Shown here one piece after another: positions 35,379 to 44,511 of a stretch of 64,000 nt of DNA. The notes beneath the pieces are model-generated. The model searched no databases, was not told the DNA's origin, and saw nothing but the letters and a program-made list of their open reading frames with translations. A program made the translations under genes and the position numbers. Source of the DNA: Methanosarcina barkeri 3 (GTDB lineage Archaea; Halobacteriota; Methanosarcinia; Methanosarcinales; Methanosarcinaceae). Each line of letters starts with the position of its first letter. Position 1 is the first letter of the stretch. The stretch lies in the NCBI RefSeq assembly GCF_000970305.1, contig NZ_CP009517.1, positions 4,154,001 to 4,218,000 of the forward strand, written 5' to 3'.

Positions 35379-35456
35379 TTAGTCTTGGTAAAAGAATTTG
35401 AATACTTCAGCCACATATGCATAGCTGACATTTGAATAGAAAATAGCATATATCAT
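35379..35456 (-). CDS. 25-residue small protein, paralogue of the previous
   Basis: ATG 35456 to TAA 35379. Peptide MIYAIFYSN...AYVAEVFKFFYQD. GGGAGTGAT stands 3-4 bases before the ATG, a strong archaeal ribosome binding site. Its twin is at 35167. The gap of 134 bases between them holds GC-rich inverted pieces (CTGCAGTC.../GACTGCAG at 35305-35346), possibly a processing or regulatory structure. The function is unknown. Confidence 0.6.
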   Translation of the reverse strand: MIYAIFYSNVSYAYVAEVFKFFYQD

Positions 35457-35584
35457 AATATCACTCCCTTATTTTTATATATATCATCTGTTATCATCTG
35501 TTATACCCATCTTCTGCAATCTGAACATACAATAATTTGTCATTCTCTGCAGAGACCTTTTCCACTTCTGCTTTAGAAACTCAT

Positions 35585-35674
35585 TTAAGAGAACTGGAAA
35601 AAGAAGCAAATTTCGTTTGCAAATTGAAATAATTGGCCAAGGTCGAATCCAAAGATAATTTCTGGTAATGCCAT
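35585..35674 (-). CDS. 29-residue small hydrophobic protein
   Basis: ATG 35674 to TAA 35585. Peptide MALPEIIFGFDLGQLFQFA, then NEICFFFQFS. GAGGG lies 7 bases before the ATG, ideal spacing. One Cys and nine Phe; could lie in or along the membrane. The ribosome binding site overlaps the stop of the 46-codon ORF just upstream, so the two look translationally linked. No family recognised. Confidence 0.55.
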   Translation of the reverse strand: MALPEIIFGFDLGQLFQFANEICFFFQFS

Positions 35675-35685
35675 GCTTATTCCCT

Positions 35686-35826
35686 CTATATTTTGTATTT
35701 TCTAAATCGATACCTGCATACTGTAGATAACAATTTTATTTGCAACCTCTGTTCAGTTTTGACATAATTTTCGTTTACCAAGCCTCCAAATCGTACGGCT
35801 ACTGTCAGCCACTTAATAAGATTCAT
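35686..35826 (-). CDS. 46-residue small basic protein
   Basis: ATG 35826 to TAG 35686. Peptide MNLIKWLTVAVRFGGLVNEN, then a basic end (RYRFRKYKI). AGAGG stands 11 bases before the ATG. It is the first of four minus-strand small ORFs, following TATA-like elements at 35885-35920, and its stop is 11 bases before the next ATG. A hydrophobic start and very basic tail suggest a membrane-surface peptide, but nothing is recognised. The least certain of the four. Confidence 0.4.
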   Translation of the reverse strand: MNLIKWLTVAVRFGGLVNENYVKTEQRLQIKLLSTVCRYRFRKYKI

Positions 35827-35884
35827 GTGGTAAATTTCCTCTTATTTCAGGATATACCGTTAGAAATTTTAGCTAACAGTGACT

Positions 35885-35920
35885 GTATATAGCTATATAT
35901 ACTAAGTTATATAAGCTCAA
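35885..35920 (-). promoter_or_regulatory. Probable promoter of the small-ORF cluster
   Basis: On the minus strand: GAGCTTATATAACTTAG and, 10 bases on, AGTATATATAGCTATATAC. Either could be the TATA element; the first small ORF starts 60-80 bases downstream. The remaining gap up to 36486 is AT-rich without a gene. Confidence 0.45.
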
Positions 35921-36486
35921 TAGAAAATCATCTCCTTATGAATAATACTCCTTAAATGTTTAGAGTAAGGATTTAATATACATATATATGTTTTTTTGAC
36001 TCATAATATGTTTGAAAGTTTAAGATTTATTTCGACTTAGATCTAAATATTATATTGTTTCCCAGGTCTAAAGAAGAAATCCTTTAAAGTGTATGGTATA
36101 GCCTTCTTAGTTCTATCATCATCTTTTAAGAAAAATATGTAATATAAAAGAAGTATAAGTTTATTAGAACAGATACTTAGATAAGATTATAAATTTTTTA
36201 ATAAATACTTCTCCTATCATGAAACAACTGCAGCTTTCTATTTTCACGGTCTCTATTTCATTTGATTCCGTTTACAGTAATTTTTGACAAAGAAAAGCGT
36301 TTTATACGTAATAAATTCATCCAGAAGTCTGGAACAGTGTGTAAACCGTCAATCATGAAAACTTAGTTTTTGACTTCCGCTTTCAGAGCTAGAAGTCGGT
36401 AATTTATTGCCTTCAAATTAACTCTTTAGGCGAAAATTAAGAAAGCATAAGTTAAAATGGACTTCTTTACATAATAAGTAAAAACG

Positions 36487-37230
36487 TTGAGATTATTCGA
36501 TGTAATTTTTCATCACATTTCAGTAACTTTGGGAAAGGGGGATGTAAATATTATCAAAAATAGTTTACCTGAAGATGGATTCCCTATTGTCGGGATTTCC
36601 AACGAAAGTCTGGAAATTCCCGTGCTCTCAGACGTCGATATCAAAATTGAGAGAGTAGAACTTGTGGATATAATGGGCTCATCAGGCTCAGGGAAAAGTG
36701 TTCTTGTGAACCTTATAGATTGCCTTGACAGGCCTACTGAAGAACAAGTTCTTGTAAAGGATCGTGACCTCAATAGATTGTCAGATCAAGAGCTTGTCCA
36801 CTTTACTAAGCTTGAAATTAGTTTTGGGTCGCAGATTTTTAATCTTGCTCCACACCTGACTGACCTTGAGAATGTTTTGCTCCCAACCTTTGCAAATTTG
36901 AAAATCAATATTGATCAAGAGGGTTATGCAAGAGAACCTCTTGAAGTAACGGGACCTCATAACCGTATTCATCATAGACTAGGAGAACTTTCAAGAGGTA
37001 AGTCCAAAAGGATTTCAGTTGCATGTGTACTTATTAACGATCCTGTAATCCTTCTTGTGAATGAGCCGACTGGAAACCTTAACGCCAGAACAGGAGCCGA
37101 AATCCTTCGTATGTGTATGGATTTGAATAACGATGAGAGAACATTAGTAATCATTACACACTACCCTGAGGTTACAAAATATATTAACAGGGTTGTCCTG
37201 GTAAAAGATGGAATAATTAAATGCAACTGA
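36487..37230 (+). CDS. Degenerate MacB/LolD-type ABC ATPase
   Basis: 247 residues from a TTG without a ribosome binding site, so the start is uncertain. It is a diverged paralogue of the ATPase at 40021. Walker A is kept (GSSGSGKSV), but the signature is LSRGKSKRISVA instead of LSGGQSQRVAIA, Walker B reads VILLVNEPTGNL with Asn for the magnesium-binding Asp, and the Q-loop is disturbed (SFGSQIFNL). The H-loop His is present (ITHYPEV). The frame is whole, so it may be a low-activity or regulatory subunit, or a gene beginning to decay. It is first in a set with a COG1361 protein and a permease. Confidence 0.75.
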   Translation: MRLFDVIFHHISVTLGKGDVNIIKNSLPEDGFPIVGISNESLEIPVLSDVDIKIERVELVDIMGSSGSGKSVLVNLIDCLDRPTEEQVLVKDRDLNRLSDQELVHFTKLEISFGSQIFNLAPHLTDLENVLLPTFANLKINIDQEGYAREPLEVTGPHNRIHHRLGELSRGKSKRISVACVLINDPVILLVNEPTGNLNARTGAEILRMCMDLNNDERTLVIITHYPEVTKYINRVVLVKDGIIKCN

Positions 37231-37242
37231 AGGTGCAAGTAT

Positions 37243-38484
37243 ATGGAAATGGTTAAGAAGATTACTGTAGCAACTCTTTTTTCCTTGCTTTTGATTTCCT
37301 TGCTCTTTGCAGCTCCTGCCTCTGCAGCTGTTGGGGGAGAAAACCTGAAAGTCACAATAGTTGAAACAAATCCCTATCCTGCGAAAATAGGAGAATATTT
37401 AACTTTGACCGTTCAGGTAGAAAATATCGGAGGAAGTAAAGCTGACAATGTCGATATCGAAATTGTGCCTCAATATCCTTTCTCTCTTGATTCCGAGGCA
37501 AATGCCATAAAAAATATAGGAGTTCTCAATCCTGGCAGAACTGCTACAAAGGAATTTTACCTTTTTGTAGACAAAAATGCGCAGAAAGGAGTACGTTCCA
37601 TTGACATCAGAACAAAAACAGGTAAAAATAGCCCCTGGAGTGAGAAAAGTTTTGACATAAGAATAGGCACTGAAACATTTAACAGCAAGGGTACAGTTGA
37701 ACTTAAAGAATTTGTTTCGGACCCTGAGGTTTTCATGCCCGGAGACAGGGGTACTGTCACTGTAACTCTTAAAAACACCGCAAGTAATCCTACTGTCACT
37801 ATTGGTGGGAGTGACTTTGATACCAATGCCAGAATTCAGGCCGCAGTTTTAAGACCTTTATCTGAAGGGATAATTGTTCTTGATGCTCCTTACGGAGATA
37901 TGGGCCTTTTGGGACCCGGAGATAGCATCAAGTTGACTTTCAATGTTAAAGTTGCAGAAGACGCTCCAGAAGGAACTCACAACTTTGAACTTGCAATAGA
38001 GGGGAACTCCTTCGATTACAATAGCAGAAAGAATATTCCTCTAAAGGTCGATTCTTCAAACATAAGAGTAATTCCTTCAAAAGAACTTAAACTGACAAAT
38101 GGTGAATCTACAATCGAGTTCGATGTAGCGAACACTCATCCGAACGAGTTCAGTTCGGTAAGTATAAAACCTAAAGCTGAAGGCATCACATTTTACCCTG
38201 CGGAATATTTCATAGGGCCAATGAACCCGGACGAACTTTTTACGATTGAATTTAATGCTATCACAAATGATTCATGGAGTGCCAGTAAGGAAGGAGAGAT
38301 AAACATGAGTCTCACTGCAAACTATAATAATGGGATCAATCGACATGCAAATACTGTAGGAGACCTGAGATTTGCAAATACTTCAGAAATTGCAGAGTCT
38401 AATTCAACAACCATATTGACCGGTGGACTTATTATAATCTCTATTCCTGCCGCTTTTATGTTCTACCGAAGAAGAAAACAATAA
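37243..38484 (+). CDS. COG1361-type extracytoplasmic protein of an ABC export set
   Basis: 413 residues. Signal peptide to about residue 28 (ending PASAAVGGEN). Tandem CARDB/NEW3-like beta-sandwich domains (TVQVENIGGSKADNVDIEIV, GDRGTVTVTLKNTASNPTVT, GDSIKLTFNVKVAEDAPEGT), then a C-terminal membrane helix and RRRKQ. AAGGTG lies 7 bases before the ATG. Proteins of this type accompany MacB-like permeases in Methanosarcina and may pass substrates across or bind them outside. The middle is almost identical to the protein at 40933, while both ends differ. Confidence 0.75.
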   Translation: MEMVKKITVATLFSLLLISLLFAAPASAAVGGENLKVTIVETNPYPAKIGEYLTLTVQVENIGGSKADNVDIEIVPQYPFSLDSEANAIKNIGVLNPGRTATKEFYLFVDKNAQKGVRSIDIRTKTGKNSPWSEKSFDIRIGTETFNSKGTVELKEFVSDPEVFMPGDRGTVTVTLKNTASNPTVTIGGSDFDTNARIQAAVLRPLSEGIIVLDAPYGDMGLLGPGDSIKLTFNVKVAEDAPEGTHNFELAIEGNSFDYNSRKNIPLKVDSSNIRVIPSKELKLTNGESTIEFDVANTHPNEFSSVSIKPKAEGITFYPAEYFIGPMNPDELFTIEFNAITNDSWSASKEGEINMSLTANYNNGINRHANTVGDLRFANTSEIAESNSTTILTGGLIIISIPAAFMFYRRRKQ

Positions 38485-38525
38485 TAAGAGAAGGGATAGC
38501 TGACATCATATTTGTGGGGGAAAAT

Positions 38526-39740
38526 ATGATAAAATTTGCACAGGCAGCTCGTATAGCATCTGGGAGTATAGGAAGTGCTAAGCTAAGGTCTGTACTTACA
38601 ACATTGGGGATAGTAATTGGCATAGCTGCAGTAGTTGTTAACGCATCTCTTGGTGCCAGTTTTAACCAGTTTTTTACTGACGAGATATCTTCTGTAGGCT
38701 CTAACTTTATTATCGCAGCTAGTGAGCAGCCAAATCTCTTCTTTGATAACGAGTACAATATAATGAAGAATACACCGGGAATTTCCGGCGTATCTCCAAG
38801 AAAATCGATGAGTGGGGATCTCACGTATCTTTCTGAAACTAAAAATGTGAATACTGCAGGAGTTAACAAAGATTTTCAAGAAATCCAGGGACTGCAAATG
38901 GAAGAGGGCACTTTTCTGACAGATAAAGATAGCGCTGCGGCTGTTCTTGGATACGATATTGCAAATGACAAGTTCAGTAAGAATATTTCCCACAGGAGCA
39001 CTGTAGAGATCGCTTTTCGACAGGAGAACGGTACGGTTGTAAAGAAGAGTTTTAAGGTAAAAGGAATATTGAAAAATTCCAAGCCAACTGTTGTGAGTGA
39101 GGACAGTGACTATGATTTGACAGTCTTCATTCCCGTTTCTACTATGAATGAGATGATCGGGGAAAAAGATTATGGAGCTTTCCTTGCAATGGCAGAAAGT
39201 CCTGCAAAAGTTCGTGACATTTCAGATGAAGTCGATAGCAGATTAGCCAGAAATTTCGGAGTGCCGGAAAGAGATATTGATGAAGAGGATTTAAAACCCT
39301 ATTACGTCTTTAATCAGGAGGAAGTTCTTGAGCAGACTGGAAAAATAGGGGATGCTTTGAGTTCTTTCCTGCTTGTTCTTGCCTTAATATCTCTCTTTGT
39401 GGGCTCCATAGGAATTATGAATATTATGCTTGTGACCGTAACTGAAAGAACTAGAGAAATAGGGATAATGAAATCTGTAGGCTATAGCAACTCCAATATT
39501 CTATCTCTTTTCTTGCTAGAATCTATAATGGTCAGTTCCTTTGGAGGAATTGTAGGCACTATAATCGGTAGTCTGGGAGCTTATGCTCTTGAAATTACTC
39601 TTAAACTTCCTCCTGTATTTCCCTTAACATTGATCGAAATAGGGATTGCAGTTTCGGTTCTTGTTGGGATAACTGCTGGTTTATATCCTGCAAGAAAAGC
39701 TGCACGCATGAATCCTGTGGACGCTTTAAGATATGAATGA
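38526..39740 (+). CDS. MacB-like ABC transporter permease
   Basis: 404 residues from ATG 38526, which has GTGGGGGA 4-5 bases upstream; an in-frame GTG at 38514 lies in that site. One N-terminal membrane helix (LRSVLTTLGIVIGIAAVVVN), a large MacB periplasmic-core-type outside domain (about 45-275), then the FtsX module of three helices (GIMNIMLVTVTERTREIGIM, ending ARKAARMNPVDALRYE). This is the mechanotransmission type of exporter, driven by an ATPase such as that at 40021. It has the only permease of the two sets here. Confidence 0.9.
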   Translation: MIKFAQAARIASGSIGSAKLRSVLTTLGIVIGIAAVVVNASLGASFNQFFTDEISSVGSNFIIAASEQPNLFFDNEYNIMKNTPGISGVSPRKSMSGDLTYLSETKNVNTAGVNKDFQEIQGLQMEEGTFLTDKDSAAAVLGYDIANDKFSKNISHRSTVEIAFRQENGTVVKKSFKVKGILKNSKPTVVSEDSDYDLTVFIPVSTMNEMIGEKDYGAFLAMAESPAKVRDISDEVDSRLARNFGVPERDIDEEDLKPYYVFNQEEVLEQTGKIGDALSSFLLVLALISLFVGSIGIMNIMLVTVTERTREIGIMKSVGYSNSNILSLFLLESIMVSSFGGIVGTIIGSLGAYALEITLKLPPVFPLTLIEIGIAVSVLVGITAGLYPARKAARMNPVDALRYE

Positions 39741-40020
39741 AAATCTGTCCGGTGAATAGGGCTTACTTTGTTTGGAGAATAGCCCTTTTCTATTTCAATT
39801 CTTAACCAGCTCAACCAGGTATTAATTGGCTAAAAATAACTTCAAATAACTTCAAAATAACTTCTTAAAGAGTATTTTCATGAACTCACTTGACGAATTT
39901 AGCTCACAGGGAAATCACTTTAAGGTTAACGTTTAAAGCATAGAAATCATATTAGACTATATTATATAGAATTAAGATTTTAATAAACGTACTTGTTAAT
40001 TTAAAAACAAAGGAGTAGAT

Positions 40021-40884
40021 ATGAAAATGAAAACTTCGATTAAAGATGTTTCTGCTCCCGGAGATTTAATCTTGGAGACAGAAGTAGATAATCCTACACT
40101 AGAAGTAGAACTGCCCTCTAAAGAAGGTCTCGTTAATTCAAACGAAGAATCATTTAAATGTAAACTGGGCCGTTCGAAATGTCTGAAGAGTGACGAACAT
40201 AGAACAACAACTCCCGTTATTGAAGTTATTGATGTCAAAAAGAGCTATACTCTTGGAGATCTGGAGGTTCCAATTCTTCATGATATAAACCTTGAAGTGA
40301 GAGAGGGAGAGTTCCTTGCCATAATGGGACCCTCCGGTTCAGGGAAGAGCACACTTATGAATCTTGTAGGTTTTCTTGATAGGCCTACGGAAGGAACAAT
40401 CATAATCAAAGGTCTGGATATCAATAAACTGTCTGATAAGGAAGTTGCCAGGCTCAGAGGGTTAGAAATCGGTTTTGTTTTTCAGACATTCAACCTGATC
40501 CCCAGACTCACGGCTCTTGAAAATGTTGAGCTTCCAACCTATGCTAACACAAGGAGTGGAGTTAATACTCATGAAAGAGCAAAGGAGTTACTTAAACTTG
40601 TAGGTCTCGAGGATCGAATGTATCATAAACCAGGTGAGCTTTCAGGTGGTCAATCCCAGAGAGTTGCTATTGCCAGAGCTCTTATCAATGACCCTGCGAT
40701 CCTCCTTGCAGATGAGCCCACTGGAAATCTTGACTCGAAGACAGGGTGTGAAATTCTAAATATATTTAGAAAACTTAATGGAGACGGAAGAACCATTGTA
40801 ATGATTACTCACGATCCGGAAATTGCAGGATATGCAGACAGGATAGTGCTCGTAAAGGATGGAATTATTCAGAATGCGGAATAA
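40021..40884 (+). CDS. MacB/LolD-type ABC transporter ATPase with N-terminal extension
   Basis: 287 residues, AGGAG 6 bases before ATG. The ATPase core begins at about residue 68 (IEVIDVKKSYTLGDLEVPIL) with intact Walker A GPSGSGKST, Q-loop FVFQTFNLIP, signature LSGGQSQRVAIARAL, Walker B ILLADEPTGNLD and H-loop ITHDPEI. The first about 65 residues are an acidic/polar extension with two Cys (FKCKLGRSKCLKS), unusual for this family. It is likely the working motor for the permease at 38526 together with the COG1361 proteins. A TATA-like TATATTATATAG lies at 39958. Confidence 0.9.
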   Translation: MKMKTSIKDVSAPGDLILETEVDNPTLEVELPSKEGLVNSNEESFKCKLGRSKCLKSDEHRTTTPVIEVIDVKKSYTLGDLEVPILHDINLEVREGEFLAIMGPSGSGKSTLMNLVGFLDRPTEGTIIIKGLDINKLSDKEVARLRGLEIGFVFQTFNLIPRLTALENVELPTYANTRSGVNTHERAKELLKLVGLEDRMYHKPGELSGGQSQRVAIARALINDPAILLADEPTGNLDSKTGCEILNIFRKLNGDGRTIVMITHDPEIAGYADRIVLVKDGIIQNAE

Positions 40885-40932
40885 TCCTGGTGTTTACTTT
40901 AAAACTCAAGCGAATCTGGGTGTGGAATTAGA

Positions 40933-42189
40933 ATGACAATTATCAAAAATTCATTTGTTCCTCTAGTATTATCTTTGCTTTTGATTTCTTTGCTTTTTTC
41001 AGTTCCTGCCTCTGCAGCTGTTGGAAGGGCAAATCTGAAAGTCACAATAGTTGAAACAAATCCCTATCCTGCGAAAATAGGAGAATATCTGAATCTGACT
41101 GTCCAGGTAGAAAACATTGGGGGAGATAAAGCCGACAACGTTGACATCGAAGTTGTGCCTCAATATCCTTTCTCTCTTGATTCCGAGGCAAATGCCATAA
41201 AAAATGTAGGATCCCTCAATCCTGGCAGAACTGCTACAAAGGAATTTTACCTTTTTGTAGACAAAAATGCGCAGAAAGGAGTACGTTCCATTGACATCAG
41301 AACAAAAACAGGCAAAGATAGTCCCTGGAGTGAGAAAAGCTTTGACATAAGAATAGGCACTGAAACATTTGACAGCAAGGGCACAGTTGAACTTAAGGAA
41401 GTTACTTCGGACCCCGATGTTTTCATGCCCGGAGACAGGGGTACTATCACTGTGACTCTTACGAACACTGCAAGTAGTCCTACTGTCACTATTGGTGGGA
41501 GTGACTTTGATACCAATGCCAGAATTCAGGCCGCAGTTTTAAGACCTTTATCTGATGGGATAGTCGTTCTTGATGCTCCTTACGGAGATATGGGCCTTTT
41601 GGGACCCGGAGATAGCATCAAGTTGACTTTCAATGTTAAAGTTGCAGAAGATGCTCCAGAAGGAACTCATAACCTTGAACTTGCAATAGAGGGGAACTCC
41701 TTCGATTACAATAGCAGAAAGAATATTCCTCTAAAGGTCGATTCTTCAAACATAAGAGTAATTCCTTCAAAAGAACTTAAACTGACAAATGGTGAATCTA
41801 CAATTGAATTCGATGTAGCCAATACACATCCGAACGAGCTTAGCTCTGTAAGTATAAAACCTGAAGCTAAAGGCGTCACATTTTATCCTGTTGAGTATTT
41901 CATAGGACCAATGAACCCGGACGAACTTTTTACGATTGAATTTAATACAGTAACAGATAGTTTATCAGATGACGGAAGAAATTTCTCCGAGCCTATAAAT
42001 CTAACACTTTCGGCAAATTACAGCAACGGAATAAACAAGCACGAGAACATAGTAAGCAACATGTATATTCAGTCCATTGAGGAAACTCAGGGAGAAAGTT
42101 CAAGCATGATTATCCCAGGTTTACTACTTGTTGTCATCGCTATTGCTGGTATGTTAGTTTACAGAAAGAAGAAACAGAGCAGAAAATGA
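40933..42189 (+). CDS. COG1361-type extracytoplasmic protein, second copy
   Basis: 418 residues, signal peptide, repeated CARDB/NEW3-like sandwiches and a C-terminal membrane helix with a Lys-rich tail, as in the protein at 37243. From about residue 30 to 300 the two differ at only a few positions, and the DNA is also near identical over long runs, while the signal peptide and last 80 residues have diverged. This points to gene conversion after an older duplication. It follows the intact ATPase by 48 bases; no permease follows, so it may share the one at 38526. Confidence 0.75.
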   Translation: MTIIKNSFVPLVLSLLLISLLFSVPASAAVGRANLKVTIVETNPYPAKIGEYLNLTVQVENIGGDKADNVDIEVVPQYPFSLDSEANAIKNVGSLNPGRTATKEFYLFVDKNAQKGVRSIDIRTKTGKDSPWSEKSFDIRIGTETFDSKGTVELKEVTSDPDVFMPGDRGTITVTLTNTASSPTVTIGGSDFDTNARIQAAVLRPLSDGIVVLDAPYGDMGLLGPGDSIKLTFNVKVAEDAPEGTHNLELAIEGNSFDYNSRKNIPLKVDSSNIRVIPSKELKLTNGESTIEFDVANTHPNELSSVSIKPEAKGVTFYPVEYFIGPMNPDELFTIEFNTVTDSLSDDGRNFSEPINLTLSANYSNGINKHENIVSNMYIQSIEETQGESSSMIIPGLLLVVIAIAGMLVYRKKKQSRK

Positions 42190-42375
42190 AAATCCGTAAG
42201 AACAAAAACTTCTGGAAAATTGAGTTTCAAATGTTTTGGAAAATTTTTGAAGATAGTGCCACTCAGCAGATCTCCTGAAACTGCTCCGCATGTTTCAGGC
42301 TGCATTCAACTTTTTCAGTTCTACTCTGAGAAAGCGTAAAAACGATTATTGTTTTTGGCTTTAACCAATATCCTT

Positions 42376-43716
42376 TCAAATTATTTCTTTACTATTTGTC
42401 GGAAGAGTAAAGATAAACGTACTGCCTTTTTCTCCCTTTGATTCCACCCAGATTTTTCCTCCGTGAAGATTTACGAAGTTTTTAGCAATATAAAGTCCAA
42501 GTCCAGTTCCACCGTATCCTCTGGTTGTGGAAAGATCCGCCTGAATAAAAGGCATAAGCATCCTTTCATGATCTTCTTTTGACAAACCTATCCCACTATC
42601 CGAAACTTTAATCTCAAGCATCCCTTCTTTTTTGAGGGCACTTACAGTAACCTTCTTATTTTCAGGAGTGAGTTTTATAGCATTATTTATTAGACTGTAC
42701 AGGATCTGTCTCAGCTTTGTCCTGTCAGCCCGGATATTCTCAGAAACGTCGACCTTTATTTCTACACTAACCTTCTTACTTGAGGCAAATGAGAGAAGAC
42801 TCATTTTTACCTCTCCTAGAAGGCTGGCAACATCTACGTCTTCATAATTAAGGCTTTTTTCCCCGGCTTCGAGCCTTGATATATCAAGTAGATCATTAAT
42901 AATTTCCAGAAGGTTTTTCCCACTTATAAGAATATTACTTACGTACTTTGACTGTCTAGTGTTCAGAGAACCGAAAGCTCCTTCCAGCAGCAGATCGGAG
43001 AAACCTATTACCGAGTTAAGGGGAGTCCTAAGCTCATGGTTCATGTTAACTATCAACCCATTTTTAGTCCAGTTTGAGGTTTCCATATCTTCTTCCGCTT
43101 TGAGAAAATTAGTAGTCAATTCTACTTTTTCTTCCGGACTTCTCAAACTCTCCAATTTTCCTTTTCTTTTGGCAAAAACGTTGCTTTCCTCCATTAACTC
43201 GAGCAGGACTCTACCTGAAAGTTCTTCAAGAGGAATGGTATAGAGAAGTGTTATGTTTTTATTTTTTTCCAAAGCCATTGTTTCAATGACCTTTCCACAC
43301 GTCTCAAGACAAAGCTGAAGAGAATTACCAGTATTTTTAATCTCAAAATTTGTTCTAAACCCTGAAAATCCTCCAGAAAGGGTTCTTCTAAATCCTTCTT
43401 CTGCTAGTTCTTTTACTACTGACGCAAGAAGAGTAAGATCTTCCGGAAGCGGATTAACAGGAAGGAATTCTAACTGAGATGAAGTGAGGTAATGCTCGAC
43501 ATCCACTCCTGCCTTTATAAATTCATTTTTTGCCCTTTCAGTGGCCAGTTTATCCGGAGAAAACCATAAGCAATATTCTCCCCCTTCAAGTCCTTCCTTA
43601 AAATAGGTAACAAATAATTCTATCAATCCTTCAGTGTCCTCATATACGGCAGAGATCTGGTGACTCTGCGGAGCTTTTAAAGAAGAAACGGAGTCTTCAA
43701 CAATATTTTTCCTCAA
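42376..43716 (-). CDS. Soluble sensor histidine kinase with MEDS domain
   Basis: 446 residues from TTG at 43716: GGAGGAG lies 6 bases upstream, whereas the longer frame to 43800 has no such site. N-terminal MEDS domain (about 20-180: HQISAVYEDTEGLIELFVTY, GGEYCLWFSPDK, then LPEDLTLLASVVKEL), a sensor type named from methanogens and methylotrophs. Then a coiled linker and the kinase: H-box MNHELRTPLNSVIGF, N-box LINNAIKLT, G1 VSDSGIGLS, F-box PFIQADLSTTRGYG and G2 GGTGLGLYIAK. All catalytic residues are present; no membrane helix. No response regulator is nearby, so its partner is unknown. Confidence 0.85.
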   Translation of the reverse strand: MRKNIVEDSVSSLKAPQSHQISAVYEDTEGLIELFVTYFKEGLEGGEYCLWFSPDKLATERAKNEFIKAGVDVEHYLTSSQLEFLPVNPLPEDLTLLASVVKELAEEGFRRTLSGGFSGFRTNFEIKNTGNSLQLCLETCGKVIETMALEKNKNITLLYTIPLEELSGRVLLELMEESNVFAKRKGKLESLRSPEEKVELTTNFLKAEEDMETSNWTKNGLIVNMNHELRTPLNSVIGFSDLLLEGAFGSLNTRQSKYVSNILISGKNLLEIINDLLDISRLEAGEKSLNYEDVDVASLLGEVKMSLLSFASSKKVSVEIKVDVSENIRADRTKLRQILYSLINNAIKLTPENKKVTVSALKKEGMLEIKVSDSGIGLSKEDHERMLMPFIQADLSTTRGYGGTGLGLYIAKNFVNLHGGKIWVESKGEKGSTFIFTLPTNSKEII

Positions 43717-44511
43717 AGTATTTCTCCTCCATATCAGATTGCGTTCCAATGTTATGTAACTGGGCTTGAACAGGGTATGAGATAAAATATAAAGAGGCAA
43801 ATTTTAATGTTTAGCAATGTCAGACTTTTAATGTTCAGCTGTGTCAGGCAATTTAAGTGCTTTAAATCATTTGAAAATCTCAAAGCAATATAACCATCTT
43901 TCGAAGTTTATAACACTTATACATACTCTTCATTTTTTATATGTATATTGCTAGCATATATAAGAAATATCCGCGTTTATACTATTTTTTTAAAAGTAAT
44001 TTGTCATGTGTTTGAGAATTAATATTTACTGAAGTTTTGGAAACCTTACAAAAAGGAATCAATAAAACGAAACCATATAAAACGAAATTTTACAAAATAA
44101 AATCATATAAAGCGAAACCATATAAAATCTAAAAACTGAACCTTATGAAATACATTTTAACTTTAACTGTTAGCAAATATATTCCATATATTTCATACCG
44201 TGTTTGAATATTTAAATTTGGATTACGTGAACTTTCATATAAAGTTGCGGCATTAAGGATGAAGATTTCTCTACCATAACTCTCACATTTAAACTTATAT
44301 AGAGAACTTTTTCTCTGAATAATTATGTCCTAATTTATATATTGTAAAAAGTCGGAATACTAATTATATATCTTGAGAATAAATGAAAATAGTATTGTCA
44401 ATATAATTTTTCCGGCAGAATTCTATTGTTAATTTAAGCCGATACTACTCGATATTATTAATTTAAGCCGGTACCAGGACAGATCTGCGCAGCTTTAAGG
44501 AGGACTAAAGT
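43717..44511. other. 800-base intergenic region with short repeats
   Basis: Contains repeated GAAACCATATAAAA-like units at 44065-44130, and two copies of TTAATTTAAGCCG(A/G)TAC near 44430 and 44458 just before the flavin reductase gene. TATA-like tracts are frequent. No gene seen. Confidence 0.6.

Noticed and set aside
36220-36480. Further small ORFs upstream of the minus-strand cluster
   Set aside because: Some GGAG-like sites occur, but the frames behind them close within a few codons.
32114-36486. Large undiscovered gene in the 4.4-kb gap
   Set aside because: All six frames are interrupted often; only the four tiny ORFs with ribosome binding sites stand out.
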